A program made the position numbers and the translations under genes. Positions 47,101 through 64,000 of a stretch of DNA of 64,000 nucleotides are shown here, one piece after another. Under the pieces are notes generated by a model, which was not told where the DNA came from, did not search any database, and worked only from the letters and a program-made list of their open reading frames with translations. Positions within the stretch are counted from its first letter, which is position 1, and every line of letters begins with the position of its first letter. This stretch comes from Rhytidiadelphus loreus (lineage: Eukaryota > Streptophyta > Bryopsida > Hypnales > Hylocomiaceae): assembly GCA_947034895.1 (NCBI GenBank), contig OX344763.1, positions 46,251,025 through 46,315,024 of the forward strand, in the 5' to 3' direction.

Positions 47101-50100
47101 TGCAAATGCATTTGTTCTCAATCTTAGAGGGTTAGTATGGATGCTAGAATTCTTGGGTTCTAGCAGATATTATTGTGTAATTTTTTTAGGATGCTCAATC
47201 TTCTGCATTGAACCATTTACGTGGATGTTGTGGAATTTATGTTTATATTCAGATTTATGAGGTCTTTATTGAGCCGGACGTAGACCGATTTATCCTTTTG
47301 GTTACACTTGCGCCATCAATAGCTGGCTTTGCTCTTGCATTTTTAGCAAGACCTTTTCCTCCCGAGTATCAAGACGAAGACAGTGAAGATATCAAGCAAC
47401 GATTTCGTCTTACCTATGTAACTAACCATATTCATACATGATTCAAATCTGAAATTTTAATATTTTCAATGAACTTCACCATATAGAGTTTCAGATCAAT
47501 GTGATAAAATTTTGATCCCTTTTCTTCTTCTTTTTCTGATTGCAGGGGGTTCTCATTTCTCTTGGAGTCTTTCTCATGGTCGTGATCACCATCAGGGTAA
47601 AGCTCTTTCTTGGCCCTTCCTTTCAATACTGTGGACCGTGGTGTATGTACACAACCAAGATACAGGTATGGGGGCAAGAATTCATCAAATTACTGACAGG
47701 GAAAAATCTGTGGTGGCAGGCTTTTTTTGATCCGGGAAGACCTGTGCTTGCGTTCTTTCTGACGATCATGATTGTGCTTGCATCAACGATGTTCACATTT
47801 CCGGTGGGTGATCCTCTCTTCTGGTATTCAGTGTCTGTTTATATGTACATTAAATTGCACAGGTCAAAGGGACAAGGTTGAAATTTGAACCGACATCATG
47901 TGTACCTAGGTATCCAATGTCTTTATGACACATTTGAGGTAATAACACTTCAATGGGGGAGCTTTATCTCATATTTTTCGCATGACATGTCGGAGTCGTG
48001 TAAGCGCCACCTGTTCGTGCTCATTCGTATATGAGATGGACAAATCTTGTCCCTCACCCAAATCACCTACCACCTAATCGTTCAAAGAAATAGATATAGT
48101 TGCTATACACTAGTGTAAAGTGTACAGCCGATGTACTTGAATGTAATTGACAAGAGAGGTACAATTGCACGCAGAAGATAAAAAATCCATAGAAATCTCA
48201 TTTGAATTCAAAAAGCTTATATATTTGTTTCTTGAAATCTACGTTTCTGATCGATATGTTATGGGCTGACAGCTTATACGGCGACCAGTGGATTTTATCT
48301 CCTCTTGCATAGACTGTGACGACACAGACGATGCTGAGGAAGGGATCAGGCTCAAGGAATACTCCAGAGGCTCCCGGTACAAGAAGAAGCCTTTCCGACC
48401 CGAACTGGAAGACATCCACGAGGGGGAGGAGTCGGCAGCTTTGAAGAGTTCCTCTGACGTGGACAGTGACGTGGACGATGACATTGTAGTCTTCAGAGGG
48501 GGAAAGACTGAAACTGTCAACAATACAGAGAAGCCCCTGGAGCCTTCTTTGATGTCCAGCCTGCTTGGTATTGATTTCTGGTGAGTTATTTCTGGATGTC
48601 TAAGCACAAGTCAACTTTCTATTATCTGTAGGGTAACCACACTTCAGGTATAGTTGTTATTATTAGAATGACCAGATTTGTAATTATTCTTGGTAGCGAA
48701 AATCAACGAGGATGCCAACGCACCAAAGAATGCGTTATTTGGATACCATACGCAAAAGTTGTAAGGGTTCAATTTTTCATTGGTAGAGGTTCTAAATGTG
48801 GAAATATAGAAATTTATGGTGCCCAACGAGAATGAGACGTATTAAACGCGATAGTAGCATGTTGGGGCTCATCATTCCAAAGATATTTATATTTTGTCTA
48901 GTAGAATTGTGACATGTGGTTATAAATGTAGTGCAACTCTACAATTACCAAATATGTTTTTTCAGCTTTTCAGTATGTTGAAGATTACAAGGTAGACGCT
49001 TGCGATTTTCCACTTGTTTTTTTTACGGAAATGAAACTGAATTTAGCACCGGATGGAGCCCGTGGATATTGTTTATTGACGCGAGGTTTGTTGTGTTTGG
49101 GTTCTGCAGGTTAATAACAATAGTGATCACTATTGGTGGTGGCACGGGTCTAGCTATCATCAACAACTTTGCGCAGGTTATTATTTACTCATCATTTTTA
49201 GAAGTACAGACTGACATTTGTGCTTTCATAGACCTCACTTCTAGCAATTCTTGTTTTGTTTTAGGGTCGGTATACATTTGTTTAGACAAGTCTCGAGGAC
49301 AAGATGTTTCAACCATTGCATTGATTAGTTAACAGTTAGAGAGATGTCCTTAAGCTCTTACATTCAGTCCGGATGGCCAGGGAGAAAGAATCTTGAACAT
49401 GGATGATATGATGACATGGATGCTTTCATGGCAACAGTTTTTTTGAGTGCTCTTCTTTGTTTAATCATTTTTTGGAGTGTTCTCTATACCTAAGTATGGT
49501 CGAATGAACTGGACCACTTCGCCTATTAATGCCTGAATGTCTTGCCAGTTTGGCTTATGTGCTTCAAATAGCACTCAGATAGTCTCGGCCTCAACTCTTT
49601 GTTTCTCCTCAAAACATTTTTAGAGTAGACCGTCCCTTAGATTGTTTGTGATGCTCAGGCAACCTATTATCTTCCTTCTTGACAGATCGGGCAAGCACTA
49701 GGGGATAGCCAAGTGGATGCTTACGTGGGGCTCATCAGCATTTGGAGCTGCTTTGGCCGCTTGCTGGGAGGGTACACTCTTGGCTACACTATTTATTCTA
49801 TGTTGTGTATTTTAATGTGCCACCAAAATAGCATGCCATAGAGTAAATGGGTTTTATGTAGTTCCATGGTTTAACATGGTACCACCATTGAAAGAGAAAC
49901 TAAGGTTTGAGAAACTAAGGTTTGAATAGTCAATCAATCAACAACTGGCATGTGAGATTGGAATTTGTTATATATGCTAAATGGTGTTTCAATCCAGAGA
50001 TGCACTAATTCATGGTGTTTACCATAGCATTATACCTACAAAATAGTGTATCACACACAAAGTAGAGTAAACAGTTAGCTTATACTTTTCTTCTTAGATT

Positions 50101-51196
50101 ATAGTGTATCTTTGTCTGTCGTAAGCGTTAAATAACCATTTTATGTGATACAGATACGGGTCAGATTTTCTCTTGAAACGGGGATACCCAAGGCCAGTTT
50201 GTTTGATAATGGCGCAACTTCTGATGTGTACTTGCTGTCTTCTCCTATCAACTGGCTGTGAGTTTGGATTGAACTTTTGTTTTCAATTCTAGATCCTGTT
50301 TGATGTAGTTCTCTCGTGAATCGAATTTTCTATTACATCTCAATGAACATTTGTTTCCAATTCAATATGATGCACGAATTATTTACTCATGGTTGGGATG
50401 ATATGGGTTGGTGACTTTATTAGGATTTTTCAACGCACAGTTAGAGTGACAGGAATTGCTGACCTTGTCACTTAGTTGATCTTTCTCAATCCTTGTGGAA
50501 GCCACTATTTGACATGGAAATGGAAATGCTTTGGTATGCAGGGGTGCCGTTTTTATATGTTGGATCTTGCATGGTGGGCATGGCGTATGGCTCGCATTGG
50601 AGCATCCAGCCTCCTATTCTCGCTGAAGTGTTTGGTCTTCATCATTTTGCTACTTTATACAAGATTAACTCGTAAGTCTCTTATCTACCCCCCATACTTT
50701 TTTGACTCTTTATATCATTTGATTAGTAGCATTTAACCCGTAAATGCCCCGACAAATCAAGCAATTTTTTTTCCTTTTTTCTTTTGGGGAGCCCATTTCC
50801 TCTTGCCATTGGTCAATATTAAGCTCTTAGGATTTGATAATAATGCAATATGTTCTGCAAGCCCTGTTTGTACTGAGGGGTCAGTTCTGATCTGCTTAAC
50901 AATGTTATGTATGTGAATGATGCAGTTGCAGTGCTCCAATTGGAGCATATTTGTTGTCTGCCAAGGTAGTGGGTGTTCTATACGACAGGGAGGCTGCAGT
51001 CTACAGAAGTCAGTCACAGTTACACGTTACAGAAAACACATGCTTGGGCACTCGGTGCTTTGGATCATCTCTGCTTGTCCTGGCCTTCTTGTGCTTCCTG
51101 AGTGCCATTATTAATTTCTGGTTTATGATGCGCACCCGCTCAATGAATCAACTGCAGTCTACTTCACCACGGAAGCTTCGCGTCCAGGTTGATTGA
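44173..51196 (+). CDS. Nodulin-like MFS transporter, 13 coding exons
   Basis: Coding exons, all GT-AG and in consistent phase: 44173-44247, 44678-44887, 45982-46026, 46625-46762, 47253-47417, 47546-47596, 47720-47803, 48273-48580, 49110-49176, 49686-49771, 50154-50257, 50542-50671, 50926-51196. They give about 577 aa, the usual length. The N-terminal half is the Nodulin-like domain (RVDRWLGLSSNMIIM, ACGGLTYTYAVYSGHLKNVL, HRGTAMGVLKAQVGLSGAMF). A long acidic cytosolic loop (exon 8) ends in the family's hallmark LGIDFW. The second half has GLAIINNFAQIGQALGD, GRLLGGYGSDFLLKRGYPRP, YGSHWSIQPPILAEVFGLHH and VGVLYDREA. About twelve membrane helices. Relatives are plant NFD4-like proteins; substrates are mostly unknown, some being plastid, vacuolar or plasma-membrane carriers. 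The exon 7 acceptor could alternatively be at 47664 (phase-compatible). Confidence 0.93.
44600..45142. repeat. Perfect 31-nt inverted repeat flanking MFS exon 2
   Basis: 44600-44630 (within TAGACTATTTCAGGAACTAT) is the exact reverse complement of 45112-45142. The pair lies in the two introns on either side of exon 2 (44678-44887). A weaker related block sits at 44929-44965. Each arm also has a local palindrome (TCTAATAGTTCCT with AGGAACTATTAGA). Probably MITE-derived. Confidence 0.75.
45264..45850. mobile_element. Tc1/mariner-like MITE in MFS intron 2
   Basis: 587 bp flanked by TA (45262-45263, 45851-45852). The terminal inverted repeats begin CAGTGGGGTAAAGTTCATTT and match at about 29 of 31 bases including the TA. 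TA duplication and CAGTGG-type ends are characteristic of Tc1/mariner elements. No transposase, so it is non-autonomous. Confidence 0.8.
46801..47000. mobile_element. Possible TTAA element fragment in MFS intron 4
   Basis: TTAA at 46797-46800 is followed by CCCCTAAATGGCCATTCTAA, a good left-terminus match, but I find no right end. The right coordinate is arbitrary. Confidence 0.35.
48706..48785. repeat. R1 fragment in MFS intron 8
   Basis: CCAACGCACCAAAGAATGCG, TTTGGATACCATACGCAAAA and GTAAGGGTTCAA follow the middle of R1 at 4040-4100. It is a diverged partial copy. Confidence 0.5.
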
Positions 51197-51827
51197 ATGG
51201 GGCGTCAGAACTCTCCTGCAGAAGTTTCAGAATCTGCGAAGGGTTGTTCTTTGGGGGAAGAAGAATTGCATTGTGCTCAATTTAGAAATACGACCAAGTC
51301 TTGCAGTAAATGAACCACTGCATTGGAACGACTTTGTAGTGGATTCGATAGGGTGCTCCTATCTTGCTCTTGGACACAATCCAATGTAGCTCCAGAGTGG
51401 GAGATCATGGTTGCATTAACAATCATTGGAGGGCTACTTTTTTGGATCATGCTTCGCATGTCTTGGGATCCAATGCAGATTTATTGCAGGACTTGCTCTT
51501 AAACCTGCAAATTGTGGAGCATGAATTGCAAGGTCTGACACCCCTTTTCATGGAACTCGAATTTGTAGCAGGGTTTCGGTAGCATTGAGTTGTAAGCAAG
51601 AACCTAGTACTTTATACGCAGATTAGTTGCAAACCACTACGAAGGTTATTACCTGAGTGGTTTAGCACGAAATTGAGAACCTCGTAGTGATGAGTAGATC
51701 AACCCTATCTGAAGTATATTTCTGTTTCTGCGATTCAAATGATTCTCGCAACTGTCTCTTACTGTAGACAGCTGCTGTGATTAAGTTGTATTATGTACTA
51801 GTGTTGTTCTTTTTATGATATCAACAG
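51197..51827. other. MFS 3' UTR region
   Basis: Immediately downstream of the TGA at 51194-51196. No supported gene. Several short frames on both strands are not credible alone. Confidence 0.4.
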
Positions 51828-51953
51828 AAGATCCGCGACTCCAAGTTTGAATTGCCGGAGCTCCATGTTTTTCAGTTCACTGCTGCTTTCAAAAAGTACC
51901 TTGAATTAATTCCAGCTGACACGGGTGCTTCTTTGTGGAAGTTACTAATGGAA
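51828..51953 (+). CDS. Orphan exon-like segment, 42 codons
   Basis: Bounded by an acceptor (TATGATATCAACAG) and a strong donor (ATGGAA|GTAAGC), exactly 126 bp, open in phase 0: it starts KIRDSKFELPELHVFQFTAA and ends ADTGASLWKLLME. The peptide looks natural (amphipathic, low Ser and rare-residue noise). I do not recognise it and find no partner exons nearby on this strand. It may be an alternative 3' exon of the MFS transcript, a relic of a lost gene, or chance. Confidence 0.3.
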
Positions 51954-52493
51954 GTAAGCTGATCCAGGTTGGCAACTCGTTTGATCAGAGATTCGGAGCA
52001 CAAGGGCCAGATCCTTGAGTATGATTAAATATTTGGTATGACACAACGCTCTTGCCTTTGTATGCACACGGCATGTTGCTTTTGAATTAACAAGAAGAAA
52101 CTGTTTAGAGCATCGTCAGCGTTTCTCGGTATGCATGGCCGGCCCGGGCTTGGGTGTGACCGGGAGCATTCCCCTCCCCCACCGCAGTCGCTGCCAGTGA
52201 TATGGAGTAAAGCATCGTTTAGCATTAGTCAAAATTTCTTTGAGATTGTATACAAATTTCTACAATTATGAGCAGTTCACAATGCAATTTGTTACTCAGT
52301 TGATGTTTTTTTTTAATAACATTAATTGTCTCTGAACAAGGTATGCCCTTAGCGATAGCCTCCTCGAATAAAACTGAAATGTAAGTGAGAAAGTCTTCTT
52401 CACTTAAAACTATGTATTTTGATTGATACACTTAAACTACAAACTTGCGATCACTATTTTGATCAACTCTACTTTCTAGCTGCAGGAGTAAGA

Positions 52494-53165
52494 TCAGCCG
52501 CCATGTAAGGTAGAAATAAATATGACTTCATCGTTATCTTCCAGCACCATCTCAAGTCGCCCACAAAGTTCCCAATCGCTGTCATTCACCAACACAAGCA
52601 CACCTGGACGCCTGCATAAAGTTCACCAATTTTTGAAAAAACAGATACTAGAGGTAGAGGATACTATTTGCATCACATTCAATATAACACAAGCATGAGT
52701 GATTTATTGGAGATAAAGCTATGGAGAGACCTATGGGGTACAAGAATCAACTCTGTTGAGATCAAATCTATATCACTTTAAATTCGATCAATAAAGTGCA
52801 TGAATAAATGAGTTGGTATAAGGGATCAGTTTAGGAAAATGGGATCAGGTCCTTCACTGTTTTCATACCCTCTGCCTTATGTAAAGGGGAACAAGCACAA
52901 CTGCGTGATGAAGTGAGTTCATTCCAATCTGAGACCCAAACCCTAATCTGCTTTCGAAAACCACCGACGGTGCTTTACACGTTCTAATCATCCTCTCATG
53001 GGACGAATTCAGTAACTGATATTCTAGAATTCATACAATTATACTTCTAGAACTTAGATCTCGAACCTTAATTTCGCTAATTGCATTGCGAACAAAACAC
53101 GACCATTGGAATCTGAAAAGAGAACTTACACAGATTTCTCTTTCAAAAACATCTCTGGCCTTTCC
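52494..53165 (-). pseudogene. URM1: URM1 ubiquitin-related modifier, 3' part only
   Basis: Minus strand. The last exon, 52611-52494, reads [20 protein letters not shown] and ends [10 protein letters not shown], the conserved Urm1 C-terminus with the terminal Gly-Gly used for thiocarboxylation. The preceding exon ends at 53130 (TCTGT|GTAAGT) and reads KERPEMFLKEKSV; it joins in phase (V is split GT|G). Urm1 is a ubiquitin-like sulfur carrier for tRNA wobble-uridine thiolation and urmylation. Immediately upstream of the AAG-GAA-AGG (KER) codons a 922-bp TTAA element begins, and I cannot find the first half of the protein (the beta-grasp N-terminus) between it and the next gene. So either the gene is broken here or the 5' exons are too diverged for me to see. 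Type given as pseudogene for that reason. Confidence 0.75.
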
Positions 53166-53169
53166 TTAA

Positions 53170-54091
53170 CCCTTAAAGGACCGTCATATACTTTCACCAA
53201 AAACGCTCCAAAACTGCCATTTCTAGTACAAGTACCAAAATTTTGAAAAAGAACTTTTTTTGACATATCTAACCGTAGGATCTTGTATTATATAGTATCA
53301 AAAACATGTGGTAAAAATTTCAGACATTCCCACCGGGTGGATTGCAAGATATAAGCATTCAAATTAACTAAAATCAATTTTTGTCCCTCCGAAAAACAGG
53401 GCAGCTGCACTTCACAAGCTCACATTTCTATGAAAAAATGACCTAAATGGTGGTGCTTCTTTGGATTTGTTTTCCTAGACAAGTTGGCCACATGCTTGAA
53501 AAATTTCAGATCATTTGGAATAGTACAACATATAGGAAAAAAATAGTAAGTGGGTAGTAGTAGAGAATGATTAAAAATACTAAATTATTTACAATTTAAA
53601 TATGGAATTGAAAATTTCCAATCCCAATGGTCGAAATGTTGTAATAATGTATCTACATCTTACGATTTTATTTTTGTCCAAAAATATTGAAAATTGCGTA
53701 AGATAAAGGATTTCAAAGTTTATTTTAGAGTAGGAAATCCAAAACTGCCCGCAAACAAAAAATCCTCATAACTTTTGACTCATTGATCAAACTGGAATGA
53801 TTCAAAGCTTTTTGTGTATATAAAACTCTAGAAAATCAATTCCAAGTTTTTGTTTCTGAAAAAAGTGATTTTTTCTGATTTGCCCGAACTGCTCAGTTAC
53901 AAAAAAAAGTAACATATTAGGCTATAACTTTTGACTCGTATTTTCAAATGTCATGAAATTAGTGCATATGAAAGATCTTCCTTGCCCCCACATTCTTTTA
54001 AAATTTCATCCCCAAATATGAAAATCTCCGCTCATAGGTACCTGCCCAAAATTTCTATACAACCAAAAAACATAGTCCGGTCTTTTAGGGG
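53170..54091. mobile_element. TTAA element copy J, in or beside URM1 exon
   Basis: 922 bp, TTAA at 53166-53169 and 54092-54095. Left end CCCTTAAAGGACCGTC, right end (inverted) CCCCTAAAAGACCGGACTA. Colinear with copy I. Its left TTAA is the TTAAGG that encodes part of the URM1 Leu/Ile-Lys-Glu segment, so the insertion is in the exon or right at its edge. Confidence 0.8.
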
Positions 54092-54095
54092 TTAA

Positions 54096-56254
54096 TATTG
54101 TCTTCATCCTTTATTCCCTCACCAAATACTTGGACTCAATTAGAATTCTATTGCCAATTGTTTTTCTCACAATTTGTTATGTCACAAGAAATTGCACACA
54201 AATGTGATGAGTTTAGCAAATGTAGAAAGGTTCAAGACCTCTTTGTAACTTTGCAATGCCAAATTTTTAATCTTCAATGTAATTTCATACATCACACTAT
54301 CCATATTTCTACTATTCTTTCTATGTATTTGTAGTAACTCTGAAAATTTACCAAACTTTATCTATAAATGTCTATTTCTAATCAATTTCCTTTTCCTTGC
54401 ATGAATTGTATATTTTCTTAAGCGGTGGTCTCTCTATATCCTCAGGATGTCATGTTCTAATGAAAAGGCAATTTGTGTAGAATGTTTTGTGTCAATCTTC
54501 TTTTTGTGCATGAGTTGGATGGAGGTTCATATCCAATTTGTTAAAATTTGAATGTAGTAAATTGGCATAGCCAAGGACCTTATATTCATGTACTTATGTG
54601 GCTTTCATTGAGGTATTTTTTTAGAACAATTATGAAATAGTACATTATTAGTTCCATCAATTCATCCCCCCTCCTAAAATACTAGGAATTTAGGGCATTA
54701 GAGGAAATATGGACCTTGTGTACAAATTGCACATAATTGCACATTGTACATTGTAAGAAAATGTACAATTATAAAATAAAAAAATTAATAATAATAATCA
54801 TTTATAATAAAACCAAATTTGGCCAACATGATCACTTGAAGTGCTATGCACACCTAGGGACTAAATTTTTAAAAATAAAAATAAAAATAAAAAAATCTTT
54901 TTTCTTCCCCCCCTAGATTTGTAAAAGTCAAACATCCCTCCATTGGGCTAGATCTTCTCTAGTACATAATCTTTTTCTTAGTCCCTAACTACCTAAGCTT
55001 TTCCAAGGGTGTTTTTCCTATAGTTATCCCCAATGAAGTAAATTGTTTATTTTTCAAAATCCACCTTGCAATTGTTGAAATGCAATTTTTTAAAAGTAGA
55101 AATCACAAATAGTTCCAAATCAACACTTGCAAGTTTAAATTTTCAATGGTGAATATCATAAGAACAATTTACACTTTCCATTGGGACCATTTTCAAAGCA
55201 AATCGAGAAGTACGATTTCTTAGATTTCAAATCAAGTAAAATTGAAGAACTTTATTCTTCCATTAATGGTACATATACGCCTTTGAAGACTTGTCAGAAA
55301 TCAAATATTTATATTTTTTAGTGAAAAATAAAAGCTTCCAATAGTTAACCTTCAATACTACCTATAAATTTTTTTAAGCTAGTTAAAGGAATTTAATTGC
55401 CTACACCAAAATGAGCCTGAAATTCTCATTAAAGTCAAAGGGCCTTTCTAGTGGCAAAAGATAACAAATTTATAAAAACATTTCTCTAGGCTTTGACCAA
55501 CACTCACAATTTCTTCCTTCAATTTTCTACAACTATTAATTAGGCATGTCATAAATCTATCAGAAGTCAAACAAATGACTTTACTTGTAGATTAACCCTT
55601 GAAAATTCATAATTTACGAATGGTCCCAAAACTATAAATCAATGTGGTAGATTAAACTTCCAGTTTTTCGTCCAACAAAAATATGCTTTGTATTGAAGTA
55701 AAAGTTGGTGATCATGTTTTCAAATTTCAAAGTCCCTTTCTTTATATGCTCCCATTTGAAATAAATAACTATATACAAATGAAATTTTTTATATTTATTT
55801 TTCATAGATGTAATCACATGTAAGCATTGTTATCATTATTAAAAAAAAATTAAGTTTGAAATAACCATGAATTTTAAACAAAAAGTGAAAATAATTCATA
55901 TCATATACAGACTACAAAATATACCACTTTACCAGGCAATCAAAGTTGAAAAGAGTTCGTTAAAAAGAGAAAATGAACTCATTCTTCTTGAGGCTTCAGT
56001 CTGCCAAGAAGTGAGAAATACACATGGATCAAAAATCAGTAAATGCAGAAGAAAACGAGTACCGATATCAAACTTCCAAGGGTAAGGTCACACTCGTTCA
56101 AATGCGCTCCCCGTGGCTCAGAGTTTATAAAGTTCGCAGGTTCAAGAAAGTTACAGGAAATTGAATCAGTTCTAATCTTATCTTAAATAAATGAACAAAC
56201 ACTGCCTCCCACTACTTAAAAAAACCCAAAAGGAGAACGAGTAAATAACCCCGC
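54096..56254. other. AT-rich intergenic region with dispersed repeat
   Basis: It should contain the missing URM1 5' exons if they exist, and the 3' UTR of the CHD gene at its right edge; I recognise neither URM1 start nor promoter. 55019-55450 is the second copy of the repeat at 994-1700. No other gene. Confidence 0.4.
55019..55450. repeat. Dispersed repeat, copy 2 (partner at 994-1700)
   Basis: Colinear and in direct orientation with 994-1700, lacking about 300 bp present there. The most similar part is about 55062-55350. Confidence 0.6.

Positions 56255-64000
<7,746 letters not shown>

Noticed and set aside
50731..50780. TTTAACCCGTAAATGCCCC as another TTAA element end
   Set aside because: A single weak terminus without interior similarity or second end; may be a fragment but not supportable.

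Overview
The window looks like nuclear DNA of a streptophyte, most likely a land plant. The evidence is a nodulin-like-domain major facilitator gene, a PHD-chromo-chromo-SNF2 chromatin remodeller with many GT-AG introns, a plant-type LRRNT_2 leucine-rich-repeat protein, a Stowaway-type MITE, long AT-rich spacers and introns in most genes. I cannot fix the species. Early-diverging groups such as bryophytes, lycophytes or streptophyte algae fit as well as anything, but this is inference.

Layout. Positions 1-21.6 kb hold no gene that I can support. They are a graveyard of short DNA transposons, foldbacks, tandem repeats and relics. From 21.6 to 42 kb come small and medium genes: an LRAT/NlpC-like hypothetical (+, about 23.3 kb), a plastid-targeted two-TM protein (-, 25.3-26.0 kb), an intronless secreted and probably GPI-anchored LRR protein (+, 28.3-29.2 kb), a two-exon TMEM45/DUF716 membrane protein (-, 32.0-34.1 kb) and a small two-exon mitochondrial-type hypothetical (-, 39.3-40.8 kb). 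From 42.2 to 51.2 kb is a complete 13-coding-exon nodulin-like MFS transporter (+), about 577 aa. At 52.5-53.2 kb is the 3' part of a URM1 (ubiquitin-related modifier) gene (-), cut at its upstream side by a transposable element. From 56.3 kb to the window end runs a CHD3/Mi-2-like remodeller (-), whose 5' end lies outside.

The most interesting feature is a family of about 0.9-kb elements with terminal inverted repeats beginning CCCCTAAAGGACCA, each flanked on both sides by TTAA. At least ten copies or fragments lie in these 64 kb. Two insertions can be compared with a related unoccupied locus inside this same window, which shows a TTAA target duplication; one of these two is nested in an older copy of its own family. 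Another copy sits exactly at the edge of the conserved URM1 KERPEMF exon. The TTAA target and CCC ends are hallmarks of piggyBac-type transposition. No transposase is present here, so the copies are non-autonomous.

The genes do not form an operon-like or pathway cluster. They are an ordinary eukaryotic neighbourhood. Coding-exon models for the MFS, CHD, TMEM45 and URM1 genes were built by hand from splice signals and reading phase.
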